DNA of 64,000 nucleotides, taken from the NCBI RefSeq assembly GCF_002288925.2, contig NW_022098031.1, forward strand, positions 6,919,571 through 6,983,570. Direction: 5' to 3'. The stretch is from Delphinapterus leucas. Taxonomy: Eukaryota > Chordata > Mammalia > Artiodactyla > Monodontidae. Below, piece by piece: positions 10,898 to 22,284 of this stretch. Position numbers and translations under genes: made by a program. How positions within the stretch are numbered: the stretch's first letter is position 1; each line of letters begins with the position of its first letter. The notes under the pieces are model-generated. The model was not told the DNA's origin, did not search any database, and worked only from the letters and a program-made list of their open reading frames with translations.

Positions 10898-13321
10898 TGA
10901 TATCATTTGCCAGAGATCTTGAAAACACCAGTAGGTGACTCTGCCCACATGTGGGATGAGGGTGTAATAATTAACCAATACCATTCTTTTGATTACTGGG
11001 TTGCCTTTTGAAGATCCTCCTCTGCCCCAAAATTTGAGTGCCTCAAACTACAGAGTGAAGCAAAGAATCCAAATAAAAACCCCAGAGCAAAAATCATTCT
11101 TCTTTCTGTAGAGAAACTCCAAAGAAATTTTTTAAAAGTAATTGCCTTTAAAGATAAATAATCATCTTAAAGATCAATTACTGGTAGAAATGATTAAGTG
11201 TATTTATTATGTGTTATTAAAATTAGAAATGTTAACTCTGTGTCTATTTTAACAAACACATTCTAGAGTGAGTGTAATCAGGGAGAAGTAAAATTGGAGA
11301 GTGAGTAGGGTAAAGGCTTTTATTTTAAAAAATGAAGTATCCTTTTAGGAATTTTAAGTACTTAGTGATAGAAGGACAGATAAGACAGTGCTGTGAGGTT
11401 TCTTCCAACCCCAATAATTCTGCCTTTGAAACTTATTCTGAATAAAATAAACAGTATTAGTAAACGGAATGAAACCATTTGGTGAGAAAGTCACATTCTG
11501 AAATGAAACATATACTGGACCTGAAAATATGGAATAACAATGACCTCTTATGATGAATATGAATTTTTCTGAGAAGACTGATACAGGAGAATCCAGTAAA
11601 TGCATTTAGACATTACAATCCCTTTTTAAACAAAATAGGAAATGGAAGAAAATCACTTTGGGAAACATGGTTATATCTAAAAAGTAAACAAGTAAAGATA
11701 TCCTCCTTCCAGGAAATATAAAACTAAATGCCTTGCCGCAAATTACTAAAGTTATACAAATTCCAGCTGAATAAATAAATAAAACTGTACTAAGTACCTT
11801 GATCAATGTTTTCCTCAAGGTCAGAAATGGGACAATAAATATTTTGACAGTCAATAAACTGATGGATGAGGAATTATTACAATTTTAAACAACTTTTTTA
11901 GAAAAAAAATTTGAAAAAATCAAATAGCTGTATTTTTCACATTGGGAAAATCACAGTTAAAATATTAGACATTAATTCTGAAGGGCTTATAGGTTTTACC
12001 TTTCAGATGAACATAAGCTGTAGGTAGTATGGATGGCAGGCTTTTGTTTTCATACAGGTGCATACATTCACTCCTCTTCATTAAGGGAAAACAGGATATA
12101 GATAAGGATTGGTTTTGGATACCCAAATTATCTCCATCTGCATCTTGATTTTCCTCTATGAAAATCCAATTACAATATTCTATTTGAATAACATATTCAA
12201 AATAATTAACAATAGTTATGCTACAACCCCTGTGCTCAGAAAAAAAGGCCATCTGTAGTTATCTATTATGGCCAAATAGATACTATAATAACTGAATATC
12301 AGCTTTTCTTCTACTAAAATATAGAAGTAAATTATTACCACAGCTATGTCACTTCCAAAGGGGTTTCCAGGTTCATGTATTTAACTTCCTCCTGAGTATC
12401 ACAATTTGATTTTCCAAAATGCCAACACATACCAAACATGCACATAACTTAATGCATATCTAATCCACAAAACCTTATGCTCCTATTCCTGTGATTTTTA
12501 TTTAGAGAATAACACTACCATCCAACCCGATTCGAAATTTAAACCATTGAACAGATCAGAAGCCAAGGAATCATTCTTGGTATTCCAGGGATAGGGATGG
12601 GGTGGCAAGGCACAAGTAGAGAGGAGAAGCTGCAGAAATTTTCTAGAGGCAGTTCGCTGAGGACTTGTAAACCATCTTAAAGTTTTTTGAACTTTATTCT
12701 AAGCATAATGGATAGCACTGTGATTTTAAGACTACGGTATAAGGAATGCTAAGATCTAGTTTTGCGTTCTGAATTTTTCAGCATTATTCAGTGTTGCTGA
12801 TTTGTAAGTTGTTTCAGTATCCAAACGTTATTTTCAATCTATTTTTTCTGGATACGATCATTGCTATTTTTATATGATGAATTCCATTTCATCCTATTTT
12901 GCACATATTTGTAACTTTCTTATATACAATTTCATTCTGTCCTCTCCATGGACTTTGAAATACCTTCGTTTTAGCAATGACTAAACATTTTGTGAACTCT
13001 CCATCTACTGTTCTCCTAGCTTTAAAATATTAAATGGCAGGAAGTATATTATCTTTTCCTTCAGTATGTTAATTCCCATATGTTTATTATTTTCAAGCAA
13101 GCTTTTCAGCACATTACATTCACAGAAAAATCATAATCGTCAGTGTACTTTTAACAGATATGTATGAAATACTTCAGTGAATTTTTTCTTATGTATACAT
13201 CATAGTATATATTTACATAATATACAAAAATCATTTCATATATGATTAATATTTCTTTATAGGGTAATGCTTTAAATAAATTTTAAAACTTCACCTTGCT
13301 TATTTGAAATGTAAGGCCAAG
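10898..13321. other. Mostly unique DNA; possible L2 trace
   Basis: Minus-strand frames of 83, 82 and 95 codons (11354-11605, 11606-11854, 11965-12252) show no domain, are AT-biased in codon use and fit chance. 12640-12725 ('gaggacttgtaaaccatctt', 'actttattctaagcataatg') weakly resembles the L2-type block also seen at 8.7 kb. Nothing else is visible. Confidence 0.45.
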
Positions 13322-13335
13322 CAGTATTGTCTTCT
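13322..13335 (+). repeat. Left target-site duplication of full-length L1
   Basis: 'cagtattgtcttct' is repeated, with one mismatch in 14, as 'caatattgtcttct' at 19380-19393. The left copy abuts the T tract (the L1 poly-A tail read on the plus strand) and the right copy abuts the L1 5' end, as expected for target-primed reverse transcription. Confidence 0.85.
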
Positions 13336-13341
13336 TTTTTT

Positions 13342-13702
13342 TTAACATCTGTATTGGAGTATAATTTCTTTACATTGTTGTGTTACTTGCTGCTGTATAA
13401 CAAAGTGAATCAGCTATACGTATACATATATCCCCATATCCCCTTCCTCTTGCATCTCCCTCCCAACCTCCCTATCCCACCCCTCTAGGTGGTCACAAAG
13501 CACCAAGCTGACCTCCCTGTGCCATGCGGCTGCTTTCCACTAGCTATCTATTTTACATTTGGTAATGTATATATGTCAATGCTACTCTCTCACTTCTTCC
13601 CAGCTTACCCTTTCCCCTCTCCGTATCTTCAAGTCCATTCTCTACCTCTGTGTCTTTATTCCTATCCTGCCCCAAGGTTCTTCAGAACCTTTTTTTTTTT
13701 TT
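13342..13702 (-). other. L1 3'-UTR of the near-complete element
   Basis: On the plus strand it runs from 'aacatctgtattggagtata' to the T run at 13690-13702. It includes 'ctaggtggtcacaaagcacc' and 'ccactagctatctattttac', the standard blocks of this cetartiodactyl L1 3'-UTR. A short C-rich segment at 13440-13490 corresponds to the G-rich part on the L1 sense strand. Confidence 0.8.
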
Positions 13703-16700
13703 GATTCCATATGTATGTGTTAGCATACGGTATTTGTTTTTCTCTTTCTGACTTACTTCACTCTGTATGACAGATTCTAGGTCCATCCACCTCACTACAA
13801 ATAACTCAATTTCATTTCTTTTTATGGCTGAGTGATATTCCATTGTATATGTGCCACATCTTCTTTATCCATTCATCTGCCTATGGACACTTAGGTAGCT
13901 TCCTGGCTATTATAAATAGTGCTGCAATGAACATTGGGGTAATGAGTCTTTTTGAATTATGGTTTTCTCAGGGTATATGCTCAGTAGTGGGATTGCTGGG
14001 TCATATGGTCGTTCTATTTTTAGGTTTTTAAGGAACCTCCATACTGTTCTTCATATAGGCTGTATCAATTTATATTCCCACCAACCAACAGTATAGGAGG
14101 GTTCCCTTTACTCCACACCCTCTCCAGCATTTGTTGTTTGTGGATTTTTTGATGATGGCCATTCTGACTTGTGTGAAGTGATACCTCATTGTAGTTTTGA
14201 TTTGCATTTCTCTAATGATTAGTGATGTTGAGCATTCTTTCATGTGTCTGTTGGCAATCTGTATATCTTCTTTGGAGAAATGTCTATATGGTCTTCTGCG
14301 CATTTTGGGATTTGATTTTTTTTTTTTGCTATTGAGCTTCATGAGCTGCTTGTAAATTTTGGAGATTAATCCTTTGTCAGTTGCTTTGTTTGCAAATATT
14401 TTCTCCCATTCTGAGGATTGTCTTTTCATCTTCTTTATGGTTTCCTTTGCTGTGAAAAGCTTTTAAGTTTCATTAGGTCCCATTTGTTTACTTTTGCTTT
14501 TATTTCCATATCTCTAGGAGGTGGGTCAAAAATGGTCTCTCTGTGTTTTATGTCATAGGGTGTTCTGCCTATGTTTTCCTCTAAGAGTTTTATAGTGTCT
14601 AGATTTACATTTAGGTCTTTAATCCTCCTTGAATTTATTTTTGTATATGGTGTTAGAGAGTGTTCTAATTTCATTCTTTTACATGTAGCTGTCCAGTTTT
14701 CCCAGCACCATTTATTGAAGAGACTGTCTTTTCCCCATTGTATATTCTTGCCTCCTTTATCAAAGATAAGGTGACCATACATGTGTGGGTTTATCTCTGG
14801 ACTTTCTAACCTGTTCCATTGATCTATATTTCTATTTTTGTGCCAGTACCATACTCTCTTGATTACTGTAGCTTTGTAGTATAGTCTGAAGTCAGGAAGC
14901 CTGATTCCTCCAGCTCCGCTTTTCTTTCTCAAGATTGCTTTAGCTATTCGGGGTCTTTTGTGTTTCCATACAAATTGTAAAAGTTTTTGTTTTAATTCTG
15001 TGAAAAATGCCATTGGTTTTTGATAGGGATTGCATTAAATTGAGATTGCTTTGGGTAGTATAGTCATTTTCACAATGTTGATTCTTCCAATCCAAGAACA
15101 TGGTATATCTCTCCATCTGTTTGTATCATCTTTAATTTCTTTCATCAGTGTCTTATAGTTTTCTGCATACAGGTCCTTTGTCTCCTTAGGTAGGTTATTC
15201 CTAGGTATTTTATTCTTTTTGTTGCAATGGTAAATAGGAGAGTTTCCTAAATTTCTTTTTCAGATTTTTCATCAGTGTATAAAGATGCAGGAGATTTCTG
15301 TGCATTAATTTTGAATCCTGTTACTTTACCAAATTCATTGATTAGTTCTAGTAGATTTCTGGTAGCATCTTTAGCATTCTCTATGTATAATATCGTGTCA
15401 TCTGCAAACAGTGACAGCTTTACTTCTTCTTTTCCCATTTGGTTTCCTTTTATTTCTTCTCTGATTGCTGTGGCTAAGACTTCCAAAACTATGTTGAATA
15501 ATAGTGGTGAGAGTGGGCAACCTTGTCTTGTTCCTGATCTTAGTGGAAATGGTTTCAGTTTTTCACCATTGTGGATGATGTTGCCCGTGGGTTTGTCATA
15601 TATGGCCTTTATTATCTTGAGGAAAGTTCTCTCTATGCCTACTTTCTGGAGGGTTTTTATCATGAATGGGTGTTGAATTTTGTCAAAAGCTTTTTCTGCA
15701 TCTATTGAGATGATCATATGGTTTTTATCCTTCAATTTGTTAATATGGTGTATCACATTGATTGATTTGCATATATTGAAGATCATTGCATTCCTGGGAT
15801 AAACCCCACTTGATCATGATGTATGATCCTTTTTATGTGCTGTTGGATTCTGTTTGCTAGTATTTTGTTGAGGATTTTTGCATCTATGCTCGTCAGTGAT
15901 ATTGGCCTGTAGGTTTCGTTTTTTGTGACATCTTTGTCTGTTTTTGGTATCAGGGTGATAGTGGCCTCGTAGAATGAGTTTGGGAGTGTTCCTCGCTCTG
16001 CTATATTTTGGAAGAGTTTGAGAAGGATAGGTGTTAGCTCTTCTCTAAATGTTTGATAGAATTTGCCTGTGAAGCCATCTGGTCCTGGGCTTTTGTTTTT
16101 TGGAAGATTTTTAATCACAGTTTCGATTTTAGTGCTTGTGATTGGTCTGTTTATATTTTCTATGTCTTGTTGATTCAGTCTCAGAAGGTTGTGCTTTTCT
16201 AAGAATTTGACCATTTCTTCCAGGCTGTCCATTTTATTGGCATATAGTTGTTTGTAATAATCTCTGATGATCTTTTGTATTTCTGCAGTGTCAGTTGTTA
16301 CTTTTCCTTTTTCATTTCTAATTCTGTGGATTTGAGTCTTCTCCCTTTTTTTCTTGATGAGCCTGGCTAATGATTTATCAACTTTGTTTATCTTCTCAAA
16401 GAACCAGTTATTAGTTTTATTGATCTTTGCTATTGCTTTCTTCATTTATTTCTGATCTGATCTTTATGATTTCCTTCCTCCCGCTAACTTAGGGTTTTTT
16501 TGTTGTTCTTCTTCTTCTTTCTCTAATTGCTTTAGGTGTAAGGTTAGATTGTTTATTTGAGATGTTTCTTGTTTCTTGAGGTCGGATTTTATTGCTGTAA
16601 ACTTCCCTCTTAGAAGTGCTTTTATTGCATCCCATAGATTTTGGGTCATTGTGTTTTCATTGTCCTTTTTCTCTAGGTATTTTTTGATTTCCTCTTTGAT

Positions 16701-17492
16701 TTCTTCAGTGATCTCTTGGTTATTTAGTAGCGTATTGTTTAGCTTCCATGTGTTTGTATTTTTTTACAGTTTTTTTCCTGTAATTGATATCTAGTCTCAT
16801 AGCGTTGTGGTCGGAAAAGATACTTGATAAGATTTTAATTTTCTTAAATTTACCAAGGCTTGATATGTGACCCTAGATATGACCTATCCTAGAGAATGTT
16901 CCATGAGCACTTGAGAAGAAAGTGTATTCTGTTGTGTTTGGATGGAATGTCCTATAAATTTCAATTAAATCAATCTTGTTTAATGTGTCATTTAAAGCTT
17001 GTGTTTCCCCTTTTATTTTCATTTTGGTTGACGTGTCTGCTGGTGAAAATGGGTGTTAAAGTCTCCTACTATTATTGTGTTACTGTTGATTTCCGCTTTT
17101 ATGGCTGTTAGCATTTGCCTTATGTATTGAGGTGCTCCTATGTTGGGTGCATAAATATTTACAATTGTTATATCTTCTTCTTGGATTGATCCCTTGATCA
17201 TTATGTAGTGTCCTTCTTTGTCTCTTGTAGTAGTCTTTATTTTAAAGTCTATTTTATCTGATTTGAGAATTGCTACTTCAGCTTTCTTTTGATTTCCATT
17301 TGCATGGAATATCTTTTTCCATCCCCTCACTTTCAGTCTGTATGTGTCCCTAGGTCTGAAGTGGGTCTCTTGTAGACAGCATATATACACGTCTTTTTTT
17401 TGTATCCATTCAGCCAGTCTCTGTCTTTTGTTTGGAGCATTTAATCCATTTACATTTAAGGTAATTATCGATATGTATGTTCCTATTGCCAT
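13703..17492 (-). pseudogene. L1 ORF2 (endonuclease-reverse transcriptase), disrupted
   Basis: ORF2p nicks target DNA and reverse-transcribes L1 and SINE RNA. From 17492 the endonuclease begins 'MAIGTYISIITLNVNGLN', with 'LQETHF' and 'IVGDFN' motifs visible. Linker pieces lie at 16649-16464. The RT is split: 16445-15783 has 'NKSPGPDGF' and '[19 protein letters not shown]', and 15786-15247 has '[14 protein letters not shown]' and the catalytic 'FADD'. The post-RT part is at 15013-14435 and the C-terminus at 14429-14070. The pieces lie in three frames, so at least three frameshifts plus stops are needed. The zinc knuckle is damaged: C-x3-C is present, but the expected histidine is tyrosine and the last cysteine is lost. 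The terminal stop has decayed into an A run. Confidence 0.92.
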
Positions 17493-17569
17493 TTTCTTTT
17501 GTTTTGTGTTTATTTTTGTAGGTCCTTTTCTTCTCTTGTGTTTCCCTGCCTGGAGAAGTTCCTTCAGCA

Positions 17570-18442
17570 TTTATTATAAAGCTGGTTTTGTGGTGCTGAA
17601 TTCTCTTAACTTTTGCTTGTCTGTTAAGGTTTTAATTTCTCCATTGAATCTGAGTGAGATCCTTGCTGGGTAGAGGAATCTTGGTTATAGTTTTTTCCCT
17701 TTCATCACTTTAAATATGTCCTGCCACTCTCAAACTCTGCCTTGCAGAGTTTCTGCTAAAAGATCAGCTGTTAACCCTACGGAGATTCCCTTGTTTGTTA
17801 TTTGTTGCTTTTCCCTTGCTGATTTCAATATTTTTTCTTTGTATTTAATTTTTGATAGTTTGATTAATATGTGTTTTGTTGTGTTTCTACTTGGCTTTAT
17901 CCTGTATGGGAGTCTCTGCACCTCCTGGACTTGATTGACTATTTTTTTTCCCATATTATGGAAGTTTTCAACTATCATCTCTTCAAATATTTCTCATTCC
18001 CTTTCCTTTTCTCTTCTTCTGGGACCCCTAAAATTTGAATATTGTTGCATTTAATGTTGTCCCAGTAGTCTCTGAGACTGTCCTCAAGTCTTTTCATTCT
18101 TTTTTCTTTATTCTTCTCTGTGGTAGTTATTTCCACTATTTTACCTTCCAGGTCACTTATCCATTCTTCTGCCTCAGTTATTCTGCTATTGATTCTTTTT
18201 AAAGAATTTTTAATTTCATTTATTGTGTTGTTCATCGTTGTTTGTTTGCTGTTTAGTTCTTCTAGGTCCTTGTTAAACGTTTTGTTTATTTTCTCCCTTC
18301 TATTGCCATGATTTTGGATCATGTTTACTATCTTTACTCTGAATTATTTTTCAGATAGCCTGCCTATTTCCTCTTCATTTGTTTGGTCCGGTGGGTTTTT
18401 ACCTTGCTCCTTCATCTGCTGTGTGTTTCTCTGTCTTCTCAT
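17570..18442 (-). pseudogene. L1 ORF1 (RNA-binding chaperone), disrupted
   Basis: ORF1p is a trimeric coiled-coil RNA-binding protein of the L1 ribonucleoprotein particle. The start codon at 18442 begins 'MRRQRNTQQMKEQGKN'. A stop (TAA, 18346-18344) then interrupts at a position where a glutamate is expected ('SEK*FRV'). The coiled coil and first RNA-binding segment are open at 18322-17975 ('SRITEAEEWISDLE'), followed by a frameshift into the C-terminal domain (17978-17730, 'ADLLAETLQ'). The end 'MLKELL' near 17570 lacks the usual stop and reads on towards ORF2. The second copy at 37.4-40.1 kb keeps a TAA at this place. Confidence 0.88.
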
Positions 18443-19379
18443 TTTGCTTTACTTACTGTGTTTGAGGTCTCCTTTTCACAGGCTGCAGGTTCATACTTTC
18501 CATTGTTTTTGGTTTCTTCCCCCAGTGGGTAAGGTTGGCTAGTGGGTTGTGTAGGCTTCCTGCTGGAGGGGACTGATTCCTGTGTTCTGGTGGATGAGGC
18601 TGTATATTTTCTTTCTAGTAAGCAGGACCCCATCCGGTGGTGTGTTTTGGGATGACTGTGCACTTATTACAATTTTTGGCAGCCTCTGCTAATGGGTGGT
18701 GTTGTGTTCCTGTCTTTCTAGTTGTTTGGCATGGGGTGTCCAGCACTGTAGCTTGCTGGTCGTTGAGTGGAACTGGGTCTTATCGTTGAGACAGAGATCT
18801 CTGGGAGAGCTCTCACTAATTGATATTACATGGGGCCTGGAGGTCTCCTGGTGGTCCAATGTCCTGAACTCGTCTCTCCCACCTCAGAGGCTCAGGCCTG
18901 ACAGCAGGCTGGAGCACCAAGACCCTGTAGCCACACAGGTTTTGGCAGTCTGAGGCCTTCTGCTATTGTTCAGTAGTGTCCTGTAGGAGTTGTTCCCCAT
19001 GTAGATTTTTTTTTAATGTATTTGTGCGGAGGAAGGTGATCTCCACATCCTGTTCATCCACCATATTGAAGGTCCTCTCTCTTCACACCCCCTGTTGCTA
19101 GAGGATCCTCATTTCATCTGGAAAGGACATAAATCTGGCAATCTCACTTCAGGCCTAGCCTATCCATGTTTTTTCCCTTTGTGCTTAGTCTGTTTCACTT
19201 GCTCATAGCAGGCCCCATGCAGAGGCCTTGTCCCCAGCCCTTCAGACAAGAGTTCCTCGTGAAATGGCTGAGCCAACACCTCAGCTCGGGATGTGTGCTG
19301 AAGCTTCTCACAAGACACTCAACTCAAGATGACGGCAGGCCATGCACAGAGACACTACATACGCCCCGCAGTGTAATGT
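18443..19379 (-). promoter_or_regulatory. L1 5'-UTR, probable internal promoter region
   Basis: This part precedes the ORF1 start and is more GC-rich than the host DNA. On the minus strand it contains 'ggtggatgaacaggatgtgg' followed by 'agatcaccttcctccgc' (about 19070-19030), which matches the known start block of cetartiodactyl L1 5'-UTRs. About 300 bp lies upstream of that block before the target duplication. It may be a longer 5'-UTR form or sequence captured from an upstream start. A promoter role is inferred from the family, not seen. Confidence 0.6.
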
Positions 19380-19393
19380 CAATATTGTCTTCT
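19380..19393 (+). repeat. Right target-site duplication of full-length L1
   Basis: 'caatattgtcttct', 13 of 14 identical to 13322-13335. The following 'gtttttaaaa' read on the other strand gives a TTTT/AAAA-like context, as expected for the L1 endonuclease nick. Confidence 0.85.
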
Positions 19394-20129
19394 GTTTTTA
19401 AAATTTATTCAGAAGATGATTCAATAAACAAAGATACTTTCATTTTCAGTCAAGATTTTAGTCAGTAAGGTTTTCCAGATCAATTTTTCTATGTAAGGAG
19501 ACATATATAAAACAGGTATCAGATGAAAAATATCACCCAGTCATTCATCTTTTGTTTACTCATGTAGCAACTGTATTAGTTGCCTTTTATGTTACTGTTG
19601 TGGTGAATAAAAAATTGACCCAGACTGGAACTTGGTCTTCCAAGAGGTAGCGTTCTTTGTTTCAAGTAAAAGATGTTAACAACCAAAGTGATAGGATTTT
19701 TTATTTTACTGTTTGTTTGATTACTGAATTTGAAAAAGTCTGTTTGTAAAGAAAAGTAAATGAAGGAATTTCTTCAATTAAAAGAAATGAAAAGTTAAGT
19801 AAATATAATTCTTCTCAGAAGTAAAATATTTAACATTAGTATATAAATACTATTCAATGCAATTTTTAAAACCTCACCTATTGAAAAATGGGTAAATTAT
19901 ATGAAAAGGAAATTCACAAAATAACAAATGTAAATTATTTAAAATAATGTTAGACTTTTTGGTCACTTTCGATGAGGTTTGGAAAGTCTATGATGATTTG
20001 AATACAAAGTAAAGTAAAGCTTTTAGACAGCAAAATGACAATAAATTTTAAAAATTAAACTTCCATACTGCAGACTAATCCTTAGAAAAATACAAAAACT
20101 TACAAAAAGACATACATTAAATCATATTG
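19394..20129. other. AT-rich unique DNA
   Basis: No repeat head or coding signal is visible. Confidence 0.55.
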
Positions 20130-20143
20130 TTGATTTTATTTTA

Positions 20144-20199
20144 TTTCTTATAACATCTTTATTGGAGTATGATTTCTTTATAATATTGTGTTAGTTTCT
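20144..20199 (-). mobile_element. Miniature 5'-truncated L1 insertion, about 56 bp
   Basis: 'aacatctttattggagtatg' and 'tattgtgttagtttc' are the last 40-50 bases of the L1 3'-UTR in reverse complement. A perfect 14-bp duplication 'ttgattttatttta' flanks it at 20130-20143 and 20200-20213, showing a bona fide retrotransposition of only the 3' terminus rather than a leftover of a larger copy. Its A tail is short and mutated. Confidence 0.85.
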
Positions 20200-20213
20200 T
20201 TGATTTTATTTTA

Positions 20214-20699
20214 AAATTATAAAACAATCTGTTAAATGTTTAGAGACTGATGAAATAAAATACATACTAAAGATGGACATTCGTACAGTATTAAAATTAC
20301 ATTCCATGTAAAGATAAAAGAATTACCTTATATGCTAATATAATTATCTTAAGTGATAAAAACACAAAAATAGTATAGTCCATATGAACTTCATTTTATT
20401 GTGTACACATATATGTATATGTGTACAAAATGATAACAAAAGCAGAAAAATTGGCAAAGATAACTCAGGGGAGTGTAGATACAGGTAATTTTTCAAACAT
20501 TTTACAGTAAAATTTAGAAAGCATAGAAGGAAATTTATCATTGAATTTGGCCCATGCTGTAAACATTTAAGAACTATGTGGTACATACATATAAAGTAAG
20601 GATTCTACAAGACAAAATGAAATTAGTGTTATAATAAAATATTGAACAGAATTTAAGGATTCTGAGATAGAACAATTATTTCCACTAAAATAATTCATC
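20214..20699. other. Unique DNA
   Basis: AT-rich. An 80-codon minus-strand frame (20344-20586) has no recognisable motif. Nothing to annotate. Confidence 0.5.
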
Positions 20700-20710
20700 A
20701 AAAAAGCTTT

Positions 20711-20917
20711 GGGCTTCCCTGGTGGCGCAGTGGTTGAGAGTCCGCCTGCCAATGCAGGGGACATGGGTTTGTGCCCTGGTCTGGGAAGATCCCACATGCC
20801 GCAGAGCGGCTGGACCCGTGAGCCATGGCCACTGAGCCTGCGCGTCTGGAGCCTGTGCTGCGCAATGGGAGAGGCCACAACAGTGAGACGCCCGCCTACT
20901 GCAATTAAAAAAAAAAA
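20711..20917 (+). mobile_element. CHR-2 SINE, short (internally deleted) form
   Basis: The head 'gggcttccctggtggcgcag' contains a tRNA-like A box. A B-box-like 'gggtttgtgccc' follows, then 'gggaagatcccacatgccgc', 'gtgagccatggccactgagc' and 'gggagaggccacaacagtga', and a poly-A tail. Target duplications 'aaaaaagcttt' lie at 20700-20710 and 20918-20928. Compared with the copies at 41.8 and 44.0 kb, the middle block of 'gccacaactact' repeats is missing, which is the deletion form described in cetaceans. ORFs reading through it are shadows. Confidence 0.92.
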
Positions 20918-21140
20918 AAAAAAGCTTTTATGTAGAAATTTAGAATAGTGTAGAATTTTAGTTGAACCTTAGAAAAGAACTGAGGCACACCATAATCAAA
21001 AGCAACAAGACATCAACGTGTATTTTTGGGAAAAGGAATAATTTTTGTGCCACCTGAACAGAGCTTACATGCAGGAAGTCGATCTAAGGAAAGTGGAATT
21101 TTCCTAACCAGCTATAGGAATCTTTTGTTGCCCTAAAAAA

Positions 21141-21330
21141 GACAAAGAAAGAGAGAGAGAGAAGGAAGGGAGGGAGGGAGGGAGGGAGGGAAGGAGGGAG
21201 GAAGGGAGGGAGGGAGAGAAGGAGGGAGGAAGGGAGGGAAGGAGGGAGGAAGGGAGAGAAAGAAGGCAGGAAGGCAAGAAGGAAGGCAGGAAGGAAGGAA
21301 GGAAGGAAAAAGGAAAGAGAGAGAAAGAAA
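21141..21330 (+). repeat. Homopurine (GGGA)n/(GGAA)n tract
   Basis: About 190 bp of almost pure A/G on the plus strand, with an uninterrupted 123-bp purine run (21144-21266). Units shift from GA to GGGA to GGAA and back to GAAA. Only four cytosines interrupt the whole. Such tracts can form triplex DNA; that is inference. The minus-strand 97-codon frame here is a low-complexity artefact. Confidence 0.95.
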
Positions 21331-22280
21331 GTTAGTAGAGAGTATTTCCTATTACCCAGGGGTAAATATAAGCTCATTCTCCTTCAGTTGCTCGAGTTAA
21401 CTACTCACTCAGTGATTAGTTAAATGAGTCATTGTCCAGATTTTTCTTCAAAAAGGGAAGTTATGTTCCATGTTTATAAATAAAAATAAATGAATCTGCA
21501 AATTGCAAAGATTTTTTTGAGATTAATTTGATTTTGCTTTTGGAAAACGTTAAGGCTGAAAACACTTCACAACCTTTTTCCAGAATCCAACAATTTTTTT
21601 CAGATATCTCAGGTGATTTCTTTTACAAATGTCAATCTAGATTATTTTACATAAAAGTTTTCAAAATTATGTATACACTTAATCCTCTAAAAAGTGTTTA
21701 AAAGTATTTTTTCTATAAGATTATAATTAGCTTCTCTTCTATCAACTTCTGTGTCAGAGGTTTAGAGAATCTAATTTGGGATAAGTTTTATAATAATCAT
21801 TTTTAAAAATGTCACTACTAATATTCTAAACTCCTTTAGTTTTGCAATTTGGCACAACCCAAAAGAAAATATCTTCTAAAATCAAATGAGCTTCTGAATA
21901 GTTTTCAAAATAAAACATTGAGATTGTTCTCATAATACTATAAATTTAGTCCCCACATTTCTAAGTTACATCAATTTATCAACATCCTTGGACCTAAAAT
22001 AGCAGCACTCAACTGTTAAATTGATATATTATAGACATCCATTATTGTATAGTTCTGGAAATATTTATAATATTCAAGCAATACACAGATAATTAAATCC
22101 TTTGTCTAGTGAGTTTTCTAAACTTAGAAAATTACAGAAGAGTTAACTCTAAAAGTCTCCATCAACATTTTAGAATGATGCCTCACATGTGACAGTTAGA
22201 AAAACTAATGTGAAGGACTTCAGGATACTTACACAGAAATCAGTGACAGGACTGAAATGAAAAGAAACAGCATGCAAGTT
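21331..22280. other. AT-rich unique DNA
   Basis: No recognisable repeat or coding signal. Confidence 0.55.
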
Positions 22281-22284
22281 AGGA

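Larger units (their letters stand above)
13336..19379 (-). mobile_element. Near-complete L1 retrotransposon, about 6.04 kb, inactive
   Basis: Reading the minus strand: 5'-UTR (about 19379-18443), ORF1 (start codon at 18442), a short inter-ORF spacer, ORF2 (start codon at 17492, ending near 13703), the 3'-UTR and a short A tail. The target duplication at 13322-13335 and 19380-19393 shows the whole block entered as one insertion. Both ORFs carry frameshifts and stops, so it cannot move by itself. The 3'-UTR is the same type as the copies at 3.8, 20.1 and 30.6 kb. The 5' portion beyond about 19080 is less familiar but lies inside the duplication, so it is counted as element. Lineage naming would need a Repbase or Dfam comparison. 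Confidence 0.92.

Noticed and set aside
11354..12252. Three neighbouring minus-strand ORFs of 82-95 codons
   Set aside because: They look like an array but have no shared frame, no domain and AT-driven residues (F, I, L, S, Y). Chance is sufficient.
14571..18542. Plus-strand ORFs of 60-133 codons inside the large L1
   Set aside because: They are antisense shadows of L1 ORF1 and ORF2.
20709..20948. ORFs across the SINEs at 20.7 and 33.2 kb
   Set aside because: The same translations recur at each SINE copy, which shows that they are SINE shadows and not genes.
21084..21377. 97-codon minus-strand ORF rich in leucine, proline and serine
   Set aside because: It is a translation of the homopurine tract read on the pyrimidine strand.
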